Source: Tengunoibacter tsumagoiensis (lineage in GTDB: Bacteria; Chloroflexota; Ktedonobacteria; Ktedonobacterales; Ktedonobacteraceae). Taken from it: a stretch of 64,000 nt of DNA. How positions within the stretch are numbered: position 1 is the first letter of the stretch; each line of letters opens with the position of its first letter. The stretch lies in assembly GCF_003967535.1 (NCBI RefSeq), contig NZ_BIFR01000002.1, positions 1 through 64,000 on the forward strand, read 5' to 3'. The position numbers were made by a program, and so were the translations under genes. The notes beneath the pieces were generated by a model, which had not been told where the DNA came from, did no database searches, and saw nothing but the letters and a program-made list of their open reading frames with translations. Shown here one piece after another: positions 7,591 to 17,376 of the stretch.

Positions 7591-9741
7591 TCAGAGTAAT
7601 TTCTTGAGCAAGGGAGGGGTTTTTTCATTGTGCTCAATCTGCCAATAGGTTGAACTAAAGGAACGTAAAAGAGGAGTAGTGGGATGGGAGGGAGCAATGA
7701 CAAGTAAAGATCGAGCTGCTCTGGACAGAGCGGCATAAAAAATATGGCGCTCACGATTTAATACTTCCGTCAGTTCGCTATTCGAAATTCCATGTGGGAG
7801 CACTGGATAGGGAGCATGCATAAAACCAGCCAGCGCCACAATGGGAAACTCCAGGCCCTTCGCATTTGAAAACGTCAAGATCTTCCAGCCAACCACCTCT
7901 TCTTCATCTCGCTCCATATGGCTTCCTTCTTGCTTCATCCCTTCAATATATGTTGCTTCCTGCTGCATCTCTCGTAACGCTGACGCAAGCTTATGTCCTG
8001 CTTCTGGAGTGGGGCAAAGAATGGCACAGTCTTTGCTGGTCAGATAGAGATTGGCGCACTCCTGTTGAAGAAAAGAGACAAGCCGCTGAAGCTCTTCCTG
8101 AGCAGACCCAACAAGACATACACGGGGCAGTGGCCCATTAGCCTGACTGATGGGCTCGATCTCTGTCGGAGCCTGGAGTCCCTGAAGATAGGATTGAGCG
8201 GCCAGGCTAATCTCACGCGTGGAACGATAATTGGCGTGAAGGAGGTTGACGCTTCCTTGAAAGTCTACATCTATATAGACATCAGCCCAGGTAAAGTTAT
8301 TCCTATACATCGACTGATTTGTATCTGCAGTAATAAACAGGCCACCTGGCTGTTTGCAAAGTTTAATTAACATATGAAGCAAGGTAGGAACTAAATCCTG
8401 GGCCTCATCAATGATCACAGCATCAAAATCATGATAATATGGGCTCAACTGCACCAACTGGGCGGCACGAGCGTAGCGCTGTTGCACTGATTCTTTGGCT
8501 GTCTCCTGCACCATAGTGCACCAGGACTCATAGACTTTCCAGACGCCTCCACGCTGCATCCAACGCAACGGGATGCTACAGCCTTCGCGTCGAGCCGAAA
8601 GGTATTCTTTAAGGGTGGTAATCTGGCCTGCAATAATAATCGTATTAAACTCTTTGAGCAGATACTCTGGCCCCATCATATCAATCGTCTGCCGCTGCAA
8701 TTGCTGAACTGCTTCAGGATTTCCATCTAGCTTTGTCTGTTCAATAGCTTTTTTCACCAGATGTACTTGCTCATCATAGCTGAGGCCTTCTTTCCCTGGA
8801 GACTGCTTGCGCAAAACTTTGCGCACCATTTTGTCAGCCGTCTCTAGTGTTACCAGAGGAAATTTGTCGCCAAGAAGTTCTTTGAGGGATCGACGGGCAT
8901 GCTCCAATAGCCTCTGGTTATATGTGATAAACAGGATCTGGGGTTTATTCCGCTCTTCCGGCCATTGTTCCAGAACGGACTTGACACGATAAAAAGCCAC
9001 TGTTGTTTTGCCCGTTCCTGGCCCGCCTCGGAGCAAGGTGGGGAAAGTCGCCTCAGGATCCCACCTGGCACACATCTCCTGCTCTCGAGAAAGTGGAAAA
9101 CCTACAGGAGATATATCTTCGCTCTGCGCTAATGAAGGGAGATTCAAAGTCTTTGCCCTGGTAAACATATGCTCATGGATAGTCAGAAGAATTGAATCCT
9201 CTACCCCCGGGCAATCCAGGAGGCTTTCTTCTGAACGAACAAGCACCAGTCGATTATAGTATTTCGGGGGGACCTGAAGCTGACTCAATAACTCGGGTGT
9301 GATGGGCTCTGGCAAGGGTCGTCCAGACTGAGGTGGCTCTGGCACTGGTAAAGGCGAGATGACCGGCAGAGAGGGAGTTGGATACGGATCAGAGAACGAA
9401 GCATCCAATGCCAGGGCTAGCTCATCAACCACAGGTTCATATTCGATATCATCAATCTCTTCTACTGTATCTTTATACGTATCTTCATTCCTCAAACGTA
9501 CATCTCTCAAGCGAAGATTCTTATCATCATATGAATAAATAATGCGATGACGTCCGGCACGTGCACGATGTAATTTCTCATCAGCACCCAGGTGCTTCAT
9601 TTGCACTTTATGTCGACCATCTGCGACTGGATCTTCTGACAACTGACGAATTTTCTTCAGAACCAGCTGAGCCTCTTTGGCCTGCAAGCTAGCGAGATAA
9701 TTGAGTGCAGCTGTCGTTAAGAGTGATTGCCTCTGTGCCAT
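7591..9741 (-). CDS. RelE/ParE-like N-terminal domain fused to an SF1 (UvrD/Rep-type) helicase
   Basis: A 716-residue protein. Residues 1-90 resemble a RelE/ParE-type toxin fold (KKIRQLSEDPVADGRHKVQM, RARAGRHRIIYSYDDKNLRL). After a Pro-rich linker come helicase motifs: Walker A GGPGTGKTTVAFYRVKSVL near residue 240, a later AVIIDEAQDLVP (motif II), FITADTNQSMYR (motif III), HANYRSTREI (motif IV) and LTFSNAKGLEFPIVALAG (motif V). These support an ATP-dependent DNA translocase of the UvrD family. The toxin-like part keeps Arg and Lys residues, but I cannot judge its catalysis. No antitoxin gene is adjacent, so the domain may serve as an RNA- or ribosome-binding module. Monocistronic, with its own terminator. 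Confidence 0.8.
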   Translation of the reverse strand: MAQRQSLLTTAALNYLASLQAKEAQLVLKKIRQLSEDPVADGRHKVQMKHLGADEKLHRARAGRHRIIYSYDDKNLRLRDVRLRNEDTYKDTVEEIDDIEYEPVVDELALALDASFSDPYPTPSLPVISPLPVPEPPQSGRPLPEPITPELLSQLQVPPKYYNRLVLVRSEESLLDCPGVEDSILLTIHEHMFTRAKTLNLPSLAQSEDISPVGFPLSREQEMCARWDPEATFPTLLRGGPGTGKTTVAFYRVKSVLEQWPEERNKPQILFITYNQRLLEHARRSLKELLGDKFPLVTLETADKMVRKVLRKQSPGKEGLSYDEQVHLVKKAIEQTKLDGNPEAVQQLQRQTIDMMGPEYLLKEFNTIIIAGQITTLKEYLSARREGCSIPLRWMQRGGVWKVYESWCTMVQETAKESVQQRYARAAQLVQLSPYYHDFDAVIIDEAQDLVPTLLHMLIKLCKQPGGLFITADTNQSMYRNNFTWADVYIDVDFQGSVNLLHANYRSTREISLAAQSYLQGLQAPTEIEPISQANGPLPRVCLVGSAQEELQRLVSFLQQECANLYLTSKDCAILCPTPEAGHKLASALREMQQEATYIEGMKQEGSHMERDEEEVVGWKILTFSNAKGLEFPIVALAGFMHAPYPVLPHGISNSELTEVLNRERHIFYAALSRAARSLLVIAPSHPTTPLLRSFSSTYWQIEHNEKTPPLLKKLL

Positions 9742-10221
9742 AAAGACTGTGCCCTTTCCCTATGGATACGTTGGAATGGCGGGAACCAATCCATGAATAG
9801 AGATATGAACGATCTTCAACCTATATTACAATACGTAATTATAAGCTGCTATTTTTGAATGTTTTTGTCTATGCATGTCCTACCAGGTAGCATAACCTAC
9901 CGCAGAGAGGGAGGCACTCTTTTCTCGATCCTGCATTCTCGTTAAAATCCAAAAAAACGAGGGCGGATACTGCCCTCGTTCAGGGGTATACTCTTTTTAT
10001 AAGAAGAGATAAAAGCAGACAAAAATAGAAAGAGCAATGAATCTATGAACATTCAACCAATTCCTACCCTTGACTTCCCGCCAGTAGATATCCCATGAAG
10101 TACTGTTGATTCATCCTCTAGCAAGTAGATGTGATAAGCTAAAAGAAAATTTGATGAGTAGAGCAATGCAGTTGCCGTGGGCTCTGCACAAAATCACTCA
10201 ATCCATAGAGGAGCCTTCAGC
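9742..10221. other. Gene-free stretch with a leftward hairpin
   Basis: About 480 bases between divergent genes. The one clear structure is the hairpin at 9956-9980. On the minus strand a 36-codon frame overlaps it, but it lacks a convincing ribosome site, so I do not call a gene. The promoters of the helicase and the ThDP enzyme must lie here. Confidence 0.45.
9956..9980 (-). terminator. Rho-independent hairpin, leftward, upstream of the helicase gene
   Basis: AACGAGGGC (9956-9964) pairs with GCCCTCGTT (9972-9980) around a 7-base loop. On the minus strand a run of seven T follows. No annotated gene ends here in that direction, so this is either the end of a small untracked RNA or an attenuator in the helicase leader (215 bases before its start). 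Confidence 0.55.
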
Positions 10222-11841
10222 GTGAAGAATAGGCAGCAGCTAACAGGGGCGCAAACACTTGTCGCCATGCTTCGTGCCCACAGAGTTGACACCATTTTCG
10301 GCATTCCTGGTGTGCACACCTTACCCATCTACGACGCTCTCCGCAATGAACCAGATATTCGCCATATTCTTGCTCGTCATGAGCAAGGTGCCGGTTTTAT
10401 GGCCGAAGGCTATGCCCGCGCGACCGGACGTCCAGGTGTAGTCTGCACTATTACTGGACCAGGAGTTACCAATGTTGCCACCCCTATGGCCAGCGCGTAT
10501 GCTGACTCAGTTCCTCTACTAGTCATTAGTAGCAGCCTTTCACGCAGTTCATTAACCCATGCTCCAGGAGAGCTCCACGAAGTCAAACACCAGTTCGGCG
10601 TAATGGAGGCGCTCGCGGGCTGGAGCCGCATCATTCAGCACGTTGAAGAGATTCCAGAAGCTCTCAATGAAGCCTTTCAGATTATGCATAGTGGCCGTCC
10701 ACGAGGGGCATATCTCCAACTTCCTATCGATATCCTCAGCGAGAGAGCGGAAGTGGAGCTGTTGGAACCAGAACCAGCACAACTGCTGCAACCTGCCGAG
10801 GATGTGTTACAACAGGCGTTCCATCTCCTCACACAAGCGCAACGCCCTGTTATTATTGCTGGCGCAGGAGTTACCGCCGCTAGAGGAAACAGACAGCTAC
10901 AACAATTGGCAGAACAGCTCCAGGCTCCTGTTATTCTTGGGAGTAAAAGCCATGATGTGCTTCCAACACAGCATCCGCTGGTACTTACAACCAGCGACAA
11001 TTTTCCCACCGAGCTCCAGGATTTTCTCCGTCAATCGGATCTCGCCCTGGTAATTGGCAGCAAATTAGGAGCCGAACGCACAGCCAGTTGCACACTCCCG
11101 TTGCCAGAGACACTCATCCATATTGACATCGATGCCAGCGTCATTGGTCACAATTATCCAGCGACACTGGGAATCGTCGCCGATGCCCGTCTGACAATGG
11201 AGGCGCTACTCTGCAAAGTTGCGATGAGACAGCATCAGGCAACCAACCAGAGCACTGAGATCAAACAGGTTCGGACAGCCCTGGCACAAGCCACTCGTCA
11301 GATACATGGTGAAAGCTTTACAATGCTGGAAGGGCTACAGGCCGGTCTTCCCCAGGAGAGCATCGTTGTAGCCGATATGACCTTGCTCAGCTATGCAAGC
11401 GCTCAATATCTACCAGTTACAGAGCCGCGCACCTTTATCCATCCTGCAGAGTTCTGCACCATCGGCTGCGGGCTTCCGCTGGCTTTAGGAGCACGCGTTG
11501 GCGTTCCAGACCGCCCCGTGATTGCGCTCTGTGGAGATGGAGGCTTCCTCCTCAATGCCAGTGAGCTAGCAACTGCTGCACAGGAGCAGATTCCCGTCGT
11601 TATTGTCATCTTCAATGATGCCACCTTCGCAACAGTCAAAAAGGAACAGCAGAAAAGTTTTGGTGCTCGCTACATTGCCACTGATCTGCTTGCACCCGAT
11701 TACGTTGCACTGGCACGAGCCTTCCATATTGAAAGCTTGCGCGTCAATACGCCAGAGGCTCTACGCATAGCTGTCTGTGAAGCAGCCCAGCGCACCACAG
11801 CAACGGTCATTGAGGCGGTTCTCCCTGCTCGACACTGGTAG
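10222..11841 (+). CDS. ThDP-dependent decarboxylase/acetolactate-synthase-like enzyme (AruI-like)
   Basis: Cytoplasmic thiamine-diphosphate enzyme of about 539 residues, the normal length for the acetolactate synthase superfamily. The N-terminal PYR domain has FGIPGVHTLPIYDAL and ARHEQGAGFMAEGYARATG with the catalytic Glu. The central domain follows (VIIAGAGVTAARGN), and the C-terminal PP domain has GDGGFLLNASELATA and the metal-binding FNDATFATVKKEQQ. The HEQGAGFMA motif is close to 5-guanidino-2-oxopentanoate decarboxylases of arginine breakdown, but an acetolactate synthase or another 2-oxoacid decarboxylase is equally possible. The GTG at 10222 follows GAGGAG at good spacing. A GTG at 10177 in the same frame has no such site. 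Single gene, no ilvN partner. Confidence 0.85.
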   Translation: MKNRQQLTGAQTLVAMLRAHRVDTIFGIPGVHTLPIYDALRNEPDIRHILARHEQGAGFMAEGYARATGRPGVVCTITGPGVTNVATPMASAYADSVPLLVISSSLSRSSLTHAPGELHEVKHQFGVMEALAGWSRIIQHVEEIPEALNEAFQIMHSGRPRGAYLQLPIDILSERAEVELLEPEPAQLLQPAEDVLQQAFHLLTQAQRPVIIAGAGVTAARGNRQLQQLAEQLQAPVILGSKSHDVLPTQHPLVLTTSDNFPTELQDFLRQSDLALVIGSKLGAERTASCTLPLPETLIHIDIDASVIGHNYPATLGIVADARLTMEALLCKVAMRQHQATNQSTEIKQVRTALAQATRQIHGESFTMLEGLQAGLPQESIVVADMTLLSYASAQYLPVTEPRTFIHPAEFCTIGCGLPLALGARVGVPDRPVIALCGDGGFLLNASELATAAQEQIPVVIVIFNDATFATVKKEQQKSFGARYIATDLLAPDYVALARAFHIESLRVNTPEALRIAVCEAAQRTTATVIEAVLPARHW

Positions 11842-11932
11842 TATCCAGACAGGGCTACACAGATCATAGGCGCATATTCAAACGAGTAGATCCTCTGATA
11901 TGATTGGCAGAGCTCTGAGAATAGAGGGCCTG

Positions 11933-14014
11933 TCAGGGCAACTGAACCTGGCCCTGCACATAACAGAGAGTCGTACTCCCATCCGGCTGGCCTGCTAGAA
12001 TCAGAACTGGTTTGGCCAGAGCATCGCCATTAGATGCAAAGGCCAGAGGGCCACTCACCCCCTGGATAGCATTCTCGTTTGTCAGTTGCGAGAGAGCCTG
12101 GCGGACTGCCTCTGGAGTGAGGCTTTTATTCAGCAATACGACCTGACTGACCGCCCATAAGAGAGTCCGCATAGCATCGTATGCCAGGATAGCATCTGCA
12201 TCAGGAAGATTATAGCCATACTTTTTCTGCTGATATTGATTATGAGGATCAAAGGCCTGAGTATACTGAGCAAAAAACGCTGGTTGCTCTCCCTTCCATT
12301 CATCGGGAAAAGCAAATGACGTAAAATAAAGCCGCTTATAGCTAGAAAAGGCCTCCAATGAATAATCCCCCTGCACGTAGAGAGCGTCCCCACCCATCAT
12401 CTTCAGGCAAACATTCTGACAGGGAGGGAGGCTTTTAAGAACGACGCTGGCGTCACTTACATAGCCCGCAAAATAGATCAGATCGGGATGTAAGGTAGCA
12501 ACCTGATTAATTCCAGCTGTCAGGCTCTCCACACGACCACGTGTATACCGCACCGCAGTGACATGATGGCTCCCATCAACAAAATTCTGCATAAAAGCTC
12601 GCGCCAGGCTGCGACTATACGAATTATCAGGATCATAGAAAAGCTCGACCTGGGTTGCATGCAGATTTGTCTGTGCATATTGGGCAGCTACACGACCCTG
12701 AAGAGCATCAGTAGGTACGACGCGAAAAAAATAAGGAGACTTTCCTGACAGCTCATCACTTGATGCCGTCGACGAAACCATCGGTATATGCGCATTTGAC
12801 AACACATGGAGGGCTGCAAGAGTACTGCCACTCGTCGGCCAGCCAAGCACTCCCACAAGCGTTGTATCTTGCCGGGCCAGCAGTACAATCTGCTGAGCCA
12901 CCTGAACCGCACTCGCATCATCAAAACCAATATCAGCAATCACAATCCGTAGGAGCTTACCTCCATGTAGTCGAGCCTGCGCATTCGCCTCTTTCTGAGC
13001 TATATAGGCCCCCTGGAGAATATCTCGCCCTCCTCCAATATGCTCCTTCGCCAGGATAGTACATACAACCAGGCTGACATACGGCTGTCGTGAAGCCAGT
13101 ACACTCTGATCTTCTAAATAAATCCAGGCCTCTGCATCATTGCTGTCCACCAGAACAGCCTGTTGCCAGAGGCTCTGCGCAAGTTGTCGATTGCCAGCTA
13201 CAACCTTTGCCGCCGCCTGGTGTTTCAGATCGCCATCAGGTCGGTTCAAATCCAGAGCCAGCGAGCCATCGCTAAGATGCTTGAGATTCGCTGGCTGACC
13301 ATTAATTGATAAAGCTGGCGAGGTAAAAGGAAGGACAAATGTAGAGATCATCGCCGCAATGAGTGAAAGGACTACAATTAATAACATTCGACGATCTCTC
13401 CATGCTCGCTTGCTAGAAAGTTTATCTAGCGCGAGCGACTGGGCAAACTGAGCAATCGAACTGGCTGGTAAGCGAGCCTCATCCATGGTTTGAGCAGCCA
13501 TCCGCCTGCGCCGGAACAGGCGTTGCCAGAGCGGCACAGGCCTCACCCGCACCCTGGAGAGGGCTGGCTGGCGCATCGTTATGCCAACGATCAGTAGCCC
13601 AATCAGGATAACAGGAGCCAATGTGCAGACAAATGCTAAACGACCATCAAAGCCTGGCAAGTGATAAAGAATAAAGCCAAAGCCAAAGGTAGCACCACCA
13701 ACAAAAAGTGGAATCAGAAGAGGCCAGAAACGGGAGATATTCAGCACACGCAACGTCATCTTCTGCCACTGCATTCTAGCCCTCCAATGCTTATAGTGAA
13801 TTTCAGGCGGCGAACAGACTTGATTAACCAGCACCACCCTCCGCATATATGCATTAATTAAGCGATAATCTTCCAGCGTTGCGCGGCAACCTGGGCAACG
13901 CAGGACATGCTGTGCCAGAGCCTTACTTTGCTCAGTTGGCAGATCCTCTACCTGCAACAGGGCAAGCTTCTCGGCCCACTCTTCGCATGGCTGCAAAGAA
14001 GATCTATCTACCAT
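11933..14014 (-). CDS. Transmembrane anti-sigma factor fused to a LivJ-like ligand-binding receptor
   Basis: A 693-residue protein in three parts. Residues 1-60 are a zinc-finger anti-sigma segment with HVLRCPGCR (H-x3-C-x2-C). Residues 80-260 hold three hydrophobic helices with a basic cytoplasmic loop between them. Residues 310-690 form a type I periplasmic-binding domain: VVCTILAKEHIGGGRDILQG, VVGVLGWPTSGSTLAALHVL-like text, then SNAHIPMVSSTASSDELSG, as in branched-chain amino acid receptors. Its ATG overlaps the sigma factor stop by 7 bases (ATGGTAG), and AAAGGAG precedes it. The layout suggests one protein that both holds the sigma factor and senses an external small molecule. The ligand is unknown. 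Confidence 0.8.
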   Translation of the reverse strand: MVDRSSLQPCEEWAEKLALLQVEDLPTEQSKALAQHVLRCPGCRATLEDYRLINAYMRRVVLVNQVCSPPEIHYKHWRARMQWQKMTLRVLNISRFWPLLIPLFVGGATFGFGFILYHLPGFDGRLAFVCTLAPVILIGLLIVGITMRQPALSRVRVRPVPLWQRLFRRRRMAAQTMDEARLPASSIAQFAQSLALDKLSSKRAWRDRRMLLIVVLSLIAAMISTFVLPFTSPALSINGQPANLKHLSDGSLALDLNRPDGDLKHQAAAKVVAGNRQLAQSLWQQAVLVDSNDAEAWIYLEDQSVLASRQPYVSLVVCTILAKEHIGGGRDILQGAYIAQKEANAQARLHGGKLLRIVIADIGFDDASAVQVAQQIVLLARQDTTLVGVLGWPTSGSTLAALHVLSNAHIPMVSSTASSDELSGKSPYFFRVVPTDALQGRVAAQYAQTNLHATQVELFYDPDNSYSRSLARAFMQNFVDGSHHVTAVRYTRGRVESLTAGINQVATLHPDLIYFAGYVSDASVVLKSLPPCQNVCLKMMGGDALYVQGDYSLEAFSSYKRLYFTSFAFPDEWKGEQPAFFAQYTQAFDPHNQYQQKKYGYNLPDADAILAYDAMRTLLWAVSQVVLLNKSLTPEAVRQALSQLTNENAIQGVSGPLAFASNGDALAKPVLILAGQPDGSTTLCYVQGQVQLP

Positions 14015-14598
14015 CTATCAGTCTCCTTTGACTCATCATCGCAGACATTGCGCAAACGAAGATATTCCTCGCGGAACACAATATATGATTTACTAATATA
14101 GGTCCGTACCGTTCCAGGTGTTAACCCCAAACGTTGCGATATCTCAGCCGGAGAGTTCCCCTGTAAATGCAGCACAAAACAATCCCGCTGCCCACCAATC
14201 AAACGCTGCAACACGACATGTACCACTTGATAAAACAATAACTCCTGTTGAATCTGTTCTTCAAATGTCACCACACAACTCTCCTCCCAGCCTTCATTGG
14301 TACATAGTGGCTTACGCTTCACTGAACGCAGATGATCTCTGGCAGTATTCATCGCAATACGCCCCAACCACGTCTTAAATGCTTCGCCGTTGCGCAAACT
14401 CGCCAGTTTGGCATGGACCTTAACAAAGGACTCTTGAGCAAGATCCTCTACACAGGTAGTATCGTGAACAACATTAAAAATAAGTGTACATACAAACTTA
14501 AAATAGCGTAGATAGAGGGCCTCAAACGCCTGATTATCGCCACGCAGCGCATGCTGCACTAACCATTCATCGGAATGTTCATCAGAACGATCCAGCAT
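14008..14598 (-). CDS. ECF-type RNA polymerase sigma factor
   Basis: Extracytoplasmic-function sigma-70 family protein of 196 residues. Region 2 is visible as FEALYLRYFKFVCTLIFNVV through CVEDLAQESFVKVHAKL and FKTWLGRIAMNTARDHLRS. Region 4 ends in LHLQGNSPAEISQRLGLTPG with TVRTYISKSY as the recognition helix. The ATG at 14598 has AAAAGGAG 7 bases upstream; the frame continues 35 codons further up but without a ribosome site. It overlaps the anti-sigma/receptor gene, so the two are translationally coupled. It probably directs transcription of genes answering the receptor's ligand; autoregulation is likely but not shown. Confidence 0.9.
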   Translation of the reverse strand: MLDRSDEHSDEWLVQHALRGDNQAFEALYLRYFKFVCTLIFNVVHDTTCVEDLAQESFVKVHAKLASLRNGEAFKTWLGRIAMNTARDHLRSVKRKPLCTNEGWEESCVVTFEEQIQQELLFYQVVHVVLQRLIGGQRDCFVLHLQGNSPAEISQRLGLTPGTVRTYISKSYIVFREEYLRLRNVCDDESKETDRW

Positions 14599-14949
14599 AT
14601 ACGGGCTCCTTTTTCTATAATCTAAAAGGTGATATGTCAATGGAATGGTTGAGAGGGTAACGCCCTTACGTACGATAAGGCAGACAAGATGGACAAGGCG
14701 CAATTCTATCTAGCCTGAATGAAATGAATTGAGACACAAAAGAATATAGATGTTCCATTATGTAGAGACGCTCGAAAACAAAATTCTTCAATTTGAACAG
14801 AAGTATGAGTTGGTATAGACTATACCCATTTTCCTGGCGTCTCTGCTATAATCAAAAAGAGGGAGATTAAGAGTACAGCGCCGCACTTCCACGTCCCCGT
14901 CAGGTTCCTCGTTCACTACACACGTACAAACATTGCGAAAGGACAATAC

Positions 14950-17256
14950 ATGTTAACCAGGCTAGGAGGGGGGCTTTACCGCGCTCGGTGGGCACTCCTG
15001 CTCTTTACGTTGCTTCTGACAGCAATCATGGGATGGTATGGATTAGGAGTCTTTGATTCACTTGGGTCAGCCACTCTTGGTAATCCTAAAGATGAGTCTA
15101 TTCGGGCCGCAAAATTACTAAATACCACCTTTGGGACAAAAACTGACGATAAAGATAGCTTTTTACTTCTCCTCAAAAGTGATGAGCTGAAAGCTACCGA
15201 TCCAGCCTATCAACAGGCTGCTACGCAGTTGTTTGATACCCTGAAACAACGGTCAGAGGTGCTCTCTATTCAGAGCTATTATTCGACCCATTCAGCAAAC
15301 TTCCTCTCACGCGATGAACATGAGACATTTGCGGTTGTGAATGTTTCAACCAGGAATGGCGGTTCAACAACCTATCATAAACTTGAGCCTCTCTTTAAAG
15401 CTCCTGGTCTGGATGTGAAAGCTGGTGGTTCACTGGCGGTTACGGTCCAATTCAATGATCAGTTGAAGAAAGATCTAGAATTTGCTGAAGTTATTGCACT
15501 GCCAATTGTGGCTATTCTACTGGTCATTATCTTTGGTGGTTTAACATCAGCCTTGATGCCATTGATTATTGGTGGCTTTGCTATTGTTGGTTCATTTACT
15601 TTACTGCGTATCCTGACACATTTTATTGATGTATCGAGCTTCGCTACTAATGTCGTGACAATTATCGGTCTGGGTCTGGCCATCGACTATTCGCTCTTTA
15701 TTATTACCCGTTTCCGCGAGGAGCTCTCGCACGATCCTACTAATATCAAACGAGCCATACAAAAAACGATGGGCACTGCCGGACGTACAGTGCTCTTTTC
15801 TGGATTGACGGTCTGTACCAGTCTCCTTAGCTTGCTGGTGATTGATGAGCCAGTGCTGCATAGTATTGGCCTGGCAACCATTGCTTCGGCTCTGGTCGCA
15901 ATGCTTGGCGCGTTGACGGTCTTACCGGTCATCCTGGCATTGTTAGGGACACGTATTAATACCTTATCTTTACAACGGCTCTTCTCGCGTCGTGAGGCTA
16001 ATAGTCAGAAGCAAGGGGCCTGGTACCATCTGTCCTATTTTGTGATGCGTTGGCGCATTCCAGTAACAACGGTGCTGATTCTCTTTTTGCTTGCATTGGG
16101 TATTCCATTCCTCCATGCATCCTTTGCCAGCACAGATGAGCGCTCATTACCTCTTAGCTCACCAGCACGAGCTGTAATTGATGATCTAAACAAAAATTTT
16201 GAGGGACAGAACAATACAACGATCAGTGTTGCCATCACAACTCACGGAGATGCGCTGTCGAGCGATAATCTGGCTAAACTCGATGACTATGTGACGGATG
16301 CCAGCAAATTGCAGGGCGTAATCAATGTCCAGAGCGTGGTGACGCTGAATCCACAATTGACATTGGCAAATTATCAGCAACTCTACGCCCATCCTACCGC
16401 CAGCCCGATCGCAAGTCAGCTTACAGAAGCTGCAAAACAGTTTGCGAAGGGTGATGTCGAGAAGGTTACCATTATTGCCAGCTTTGATCCTCATTCAAGT
16501 GCGACGCAAGATCTTGTAAAGCAGGTTCGTGGCCTTCATCATCCCGATGGTTTTGACATTCTGGTTGGTGGCGGCATGGCCCAACAGGTTGATCAGTTTA
16601 CAAATCTGAGCAGTTCGATTCCCAGGGCTCTTCTGGTCATGGCGATCGCGATCTTTGTGCTACTATTCTTAATGACCGGCTCGATTGTCATGCCTATCAA
16701 GGCGATTCTCCTGAATATTCTTTCACTGACGGCAACCTTTGGTGCTCTGGTCTGGATCTTCCAGGACGGCAATCTCCAGAATCTCCTTGGCTTTAAAGCC
16801 TTTGGTGCGCTGGATAGCACGCAGCCAGTGTTGATCTTTGCCATCGCCTTTGGTCTCTCCATGGACTATGAGGTCTTTTTGCTCAGCCGTATCAAAGAGC
16901 AATTTGATAAGACACAGAATAATAAAGAGGCTGTCGCTGTCGGTCTTCAAAAGACCGGGTGGCTGGTCACAAGTGCCGCCATGCTCCTGTCTGTGGTCGT
17001 GGCAGCCTTTGCCACATCGCGCATCATCTTTATTCAGGAGATTGGTGTCGGTATTTCATTGGCTATCCTTATGGATGCAACAATTGTCCGAGCGCTACTG
17101 GTTCCTGCAATGATGGCGCTGCTGGGAAATTGGAACTGGTGGGCTCCACGTCCCCTGCAAAAGGTCTGGCAATACATTGGACTTCGTGAGCCAACGGAAG
17201 ATGAACCTATCCTCAGCGATGAAAAACAGTCTGTAGAGGCTCCATCTTTCGTGTAA
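14950..17256 (+). CDS. MMPL/RND-family membrane transporter
   Basis: Large inner-membrane protein of 768 residues with the two-fold RND layout. Each half has one N-terminal helix, a big extracytoplasmic loop, and five more helices. The MMPL signatures are clear: GLGLAIDYSLFIITRFREEL near residue 245 and IAFGLSMDYEVFLLSRIKEQ near residue 640, where the Asp-Tyr pairs belong to the proton-relay segment. Members export lipids or hydrophobic compounds using the proton gradient. The ATG follows AAAGGACAATAC at good spacing. It is monocistronic and ends at a strong bidirectional terminator. No TetR or glycolipid genes are adjacent to suggest the substrate. Confidence 0.9.
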   Translation: MLTRLGGGLYRARWALLLFTLLLTAIMGWYGLGVFDSLGSATLGNPKDESIRAAKLLNTTFGTKTDDKDSFLLLLKSDELKATDPAYQQAATQLFDTLKQRSEVLSIQSYYSTHSANFLSRDEHETFAVVNVSTRNGGSTTYHKLEPLFKAPGLDVKAGGSLAVTVQFNDQLKKDLEFAEVIALPIVAILLVIIFGGLTSALMPLIIGGFAIVGSFTLLRILTHFIDVSSFATNVVTIIGLGLAIDYSLFIITRFREELSHDPTNIKRAIQKTMGTAGRTVLFSGLTVCTSLLSLLVIDEPVLHSIGLATIASALVAMLGALTVLPVILALLGTRINTLSLQRLFSRREANSQKQGAWYHLSYFVMRWRIPVTTVLILFLLALGIPFLHASFASTDERSLPLSSPARAVIDDLNKNFEGQNNTTISVAITTHGDALSSDNLAKLDDYVTDASKLQGVINVQSVVTLNPQLTLANYQQLYAHPTASPIASQLTEAAKQFAKGDVEKVTIIASFDPHSSATQDLVKQVRGLHHPDGFDILVGGGMAQQVDQFTNLSSSIPRALLVMAIAIFVLLFLMTGSIVMPIKAILLNILSLTATFGALVWIFQDGNLQNLLGFKAFGALDSTQPVLIFAIAFGLSMDYEVFLLSRIKEQFDKTQNNKEAVAVGLQKTGWLVTSAAMLLSVVVAAFATSRIIFIQEIGVGISLAILMDATIVRALLVPAMMALLGNWNWWAPRPLQKVWQYIGLREPTEDEPILSDEKQSVEAPSFV

Positions 17257-17300
17257 TGTCTCTGGAACGTTGAAAGAGAGCCTCGCCCATATAAAGAGTA

Positions 17301-17353
17301 CAGAGAGAAAAAGGATGAGTTGAAGTACTATCAACTCATCCTTTTTCTCTCTG
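17301..17353. terminator. Bidirectional terminator, 23-bp perfect stem
   Basis: Arms 17301-17323 and 17331-17353 are perfect inverted repeats with a 7-base loop (AGTACTA). Each arm carries a T run on its outgoing strand, so the hairpin serves both the MMPL gene from the left and the purine permease from the right. Confidence 0.8.
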
Positions 17354-17376
17354 CTGTTAAGCCTGGAAACCTGGAC

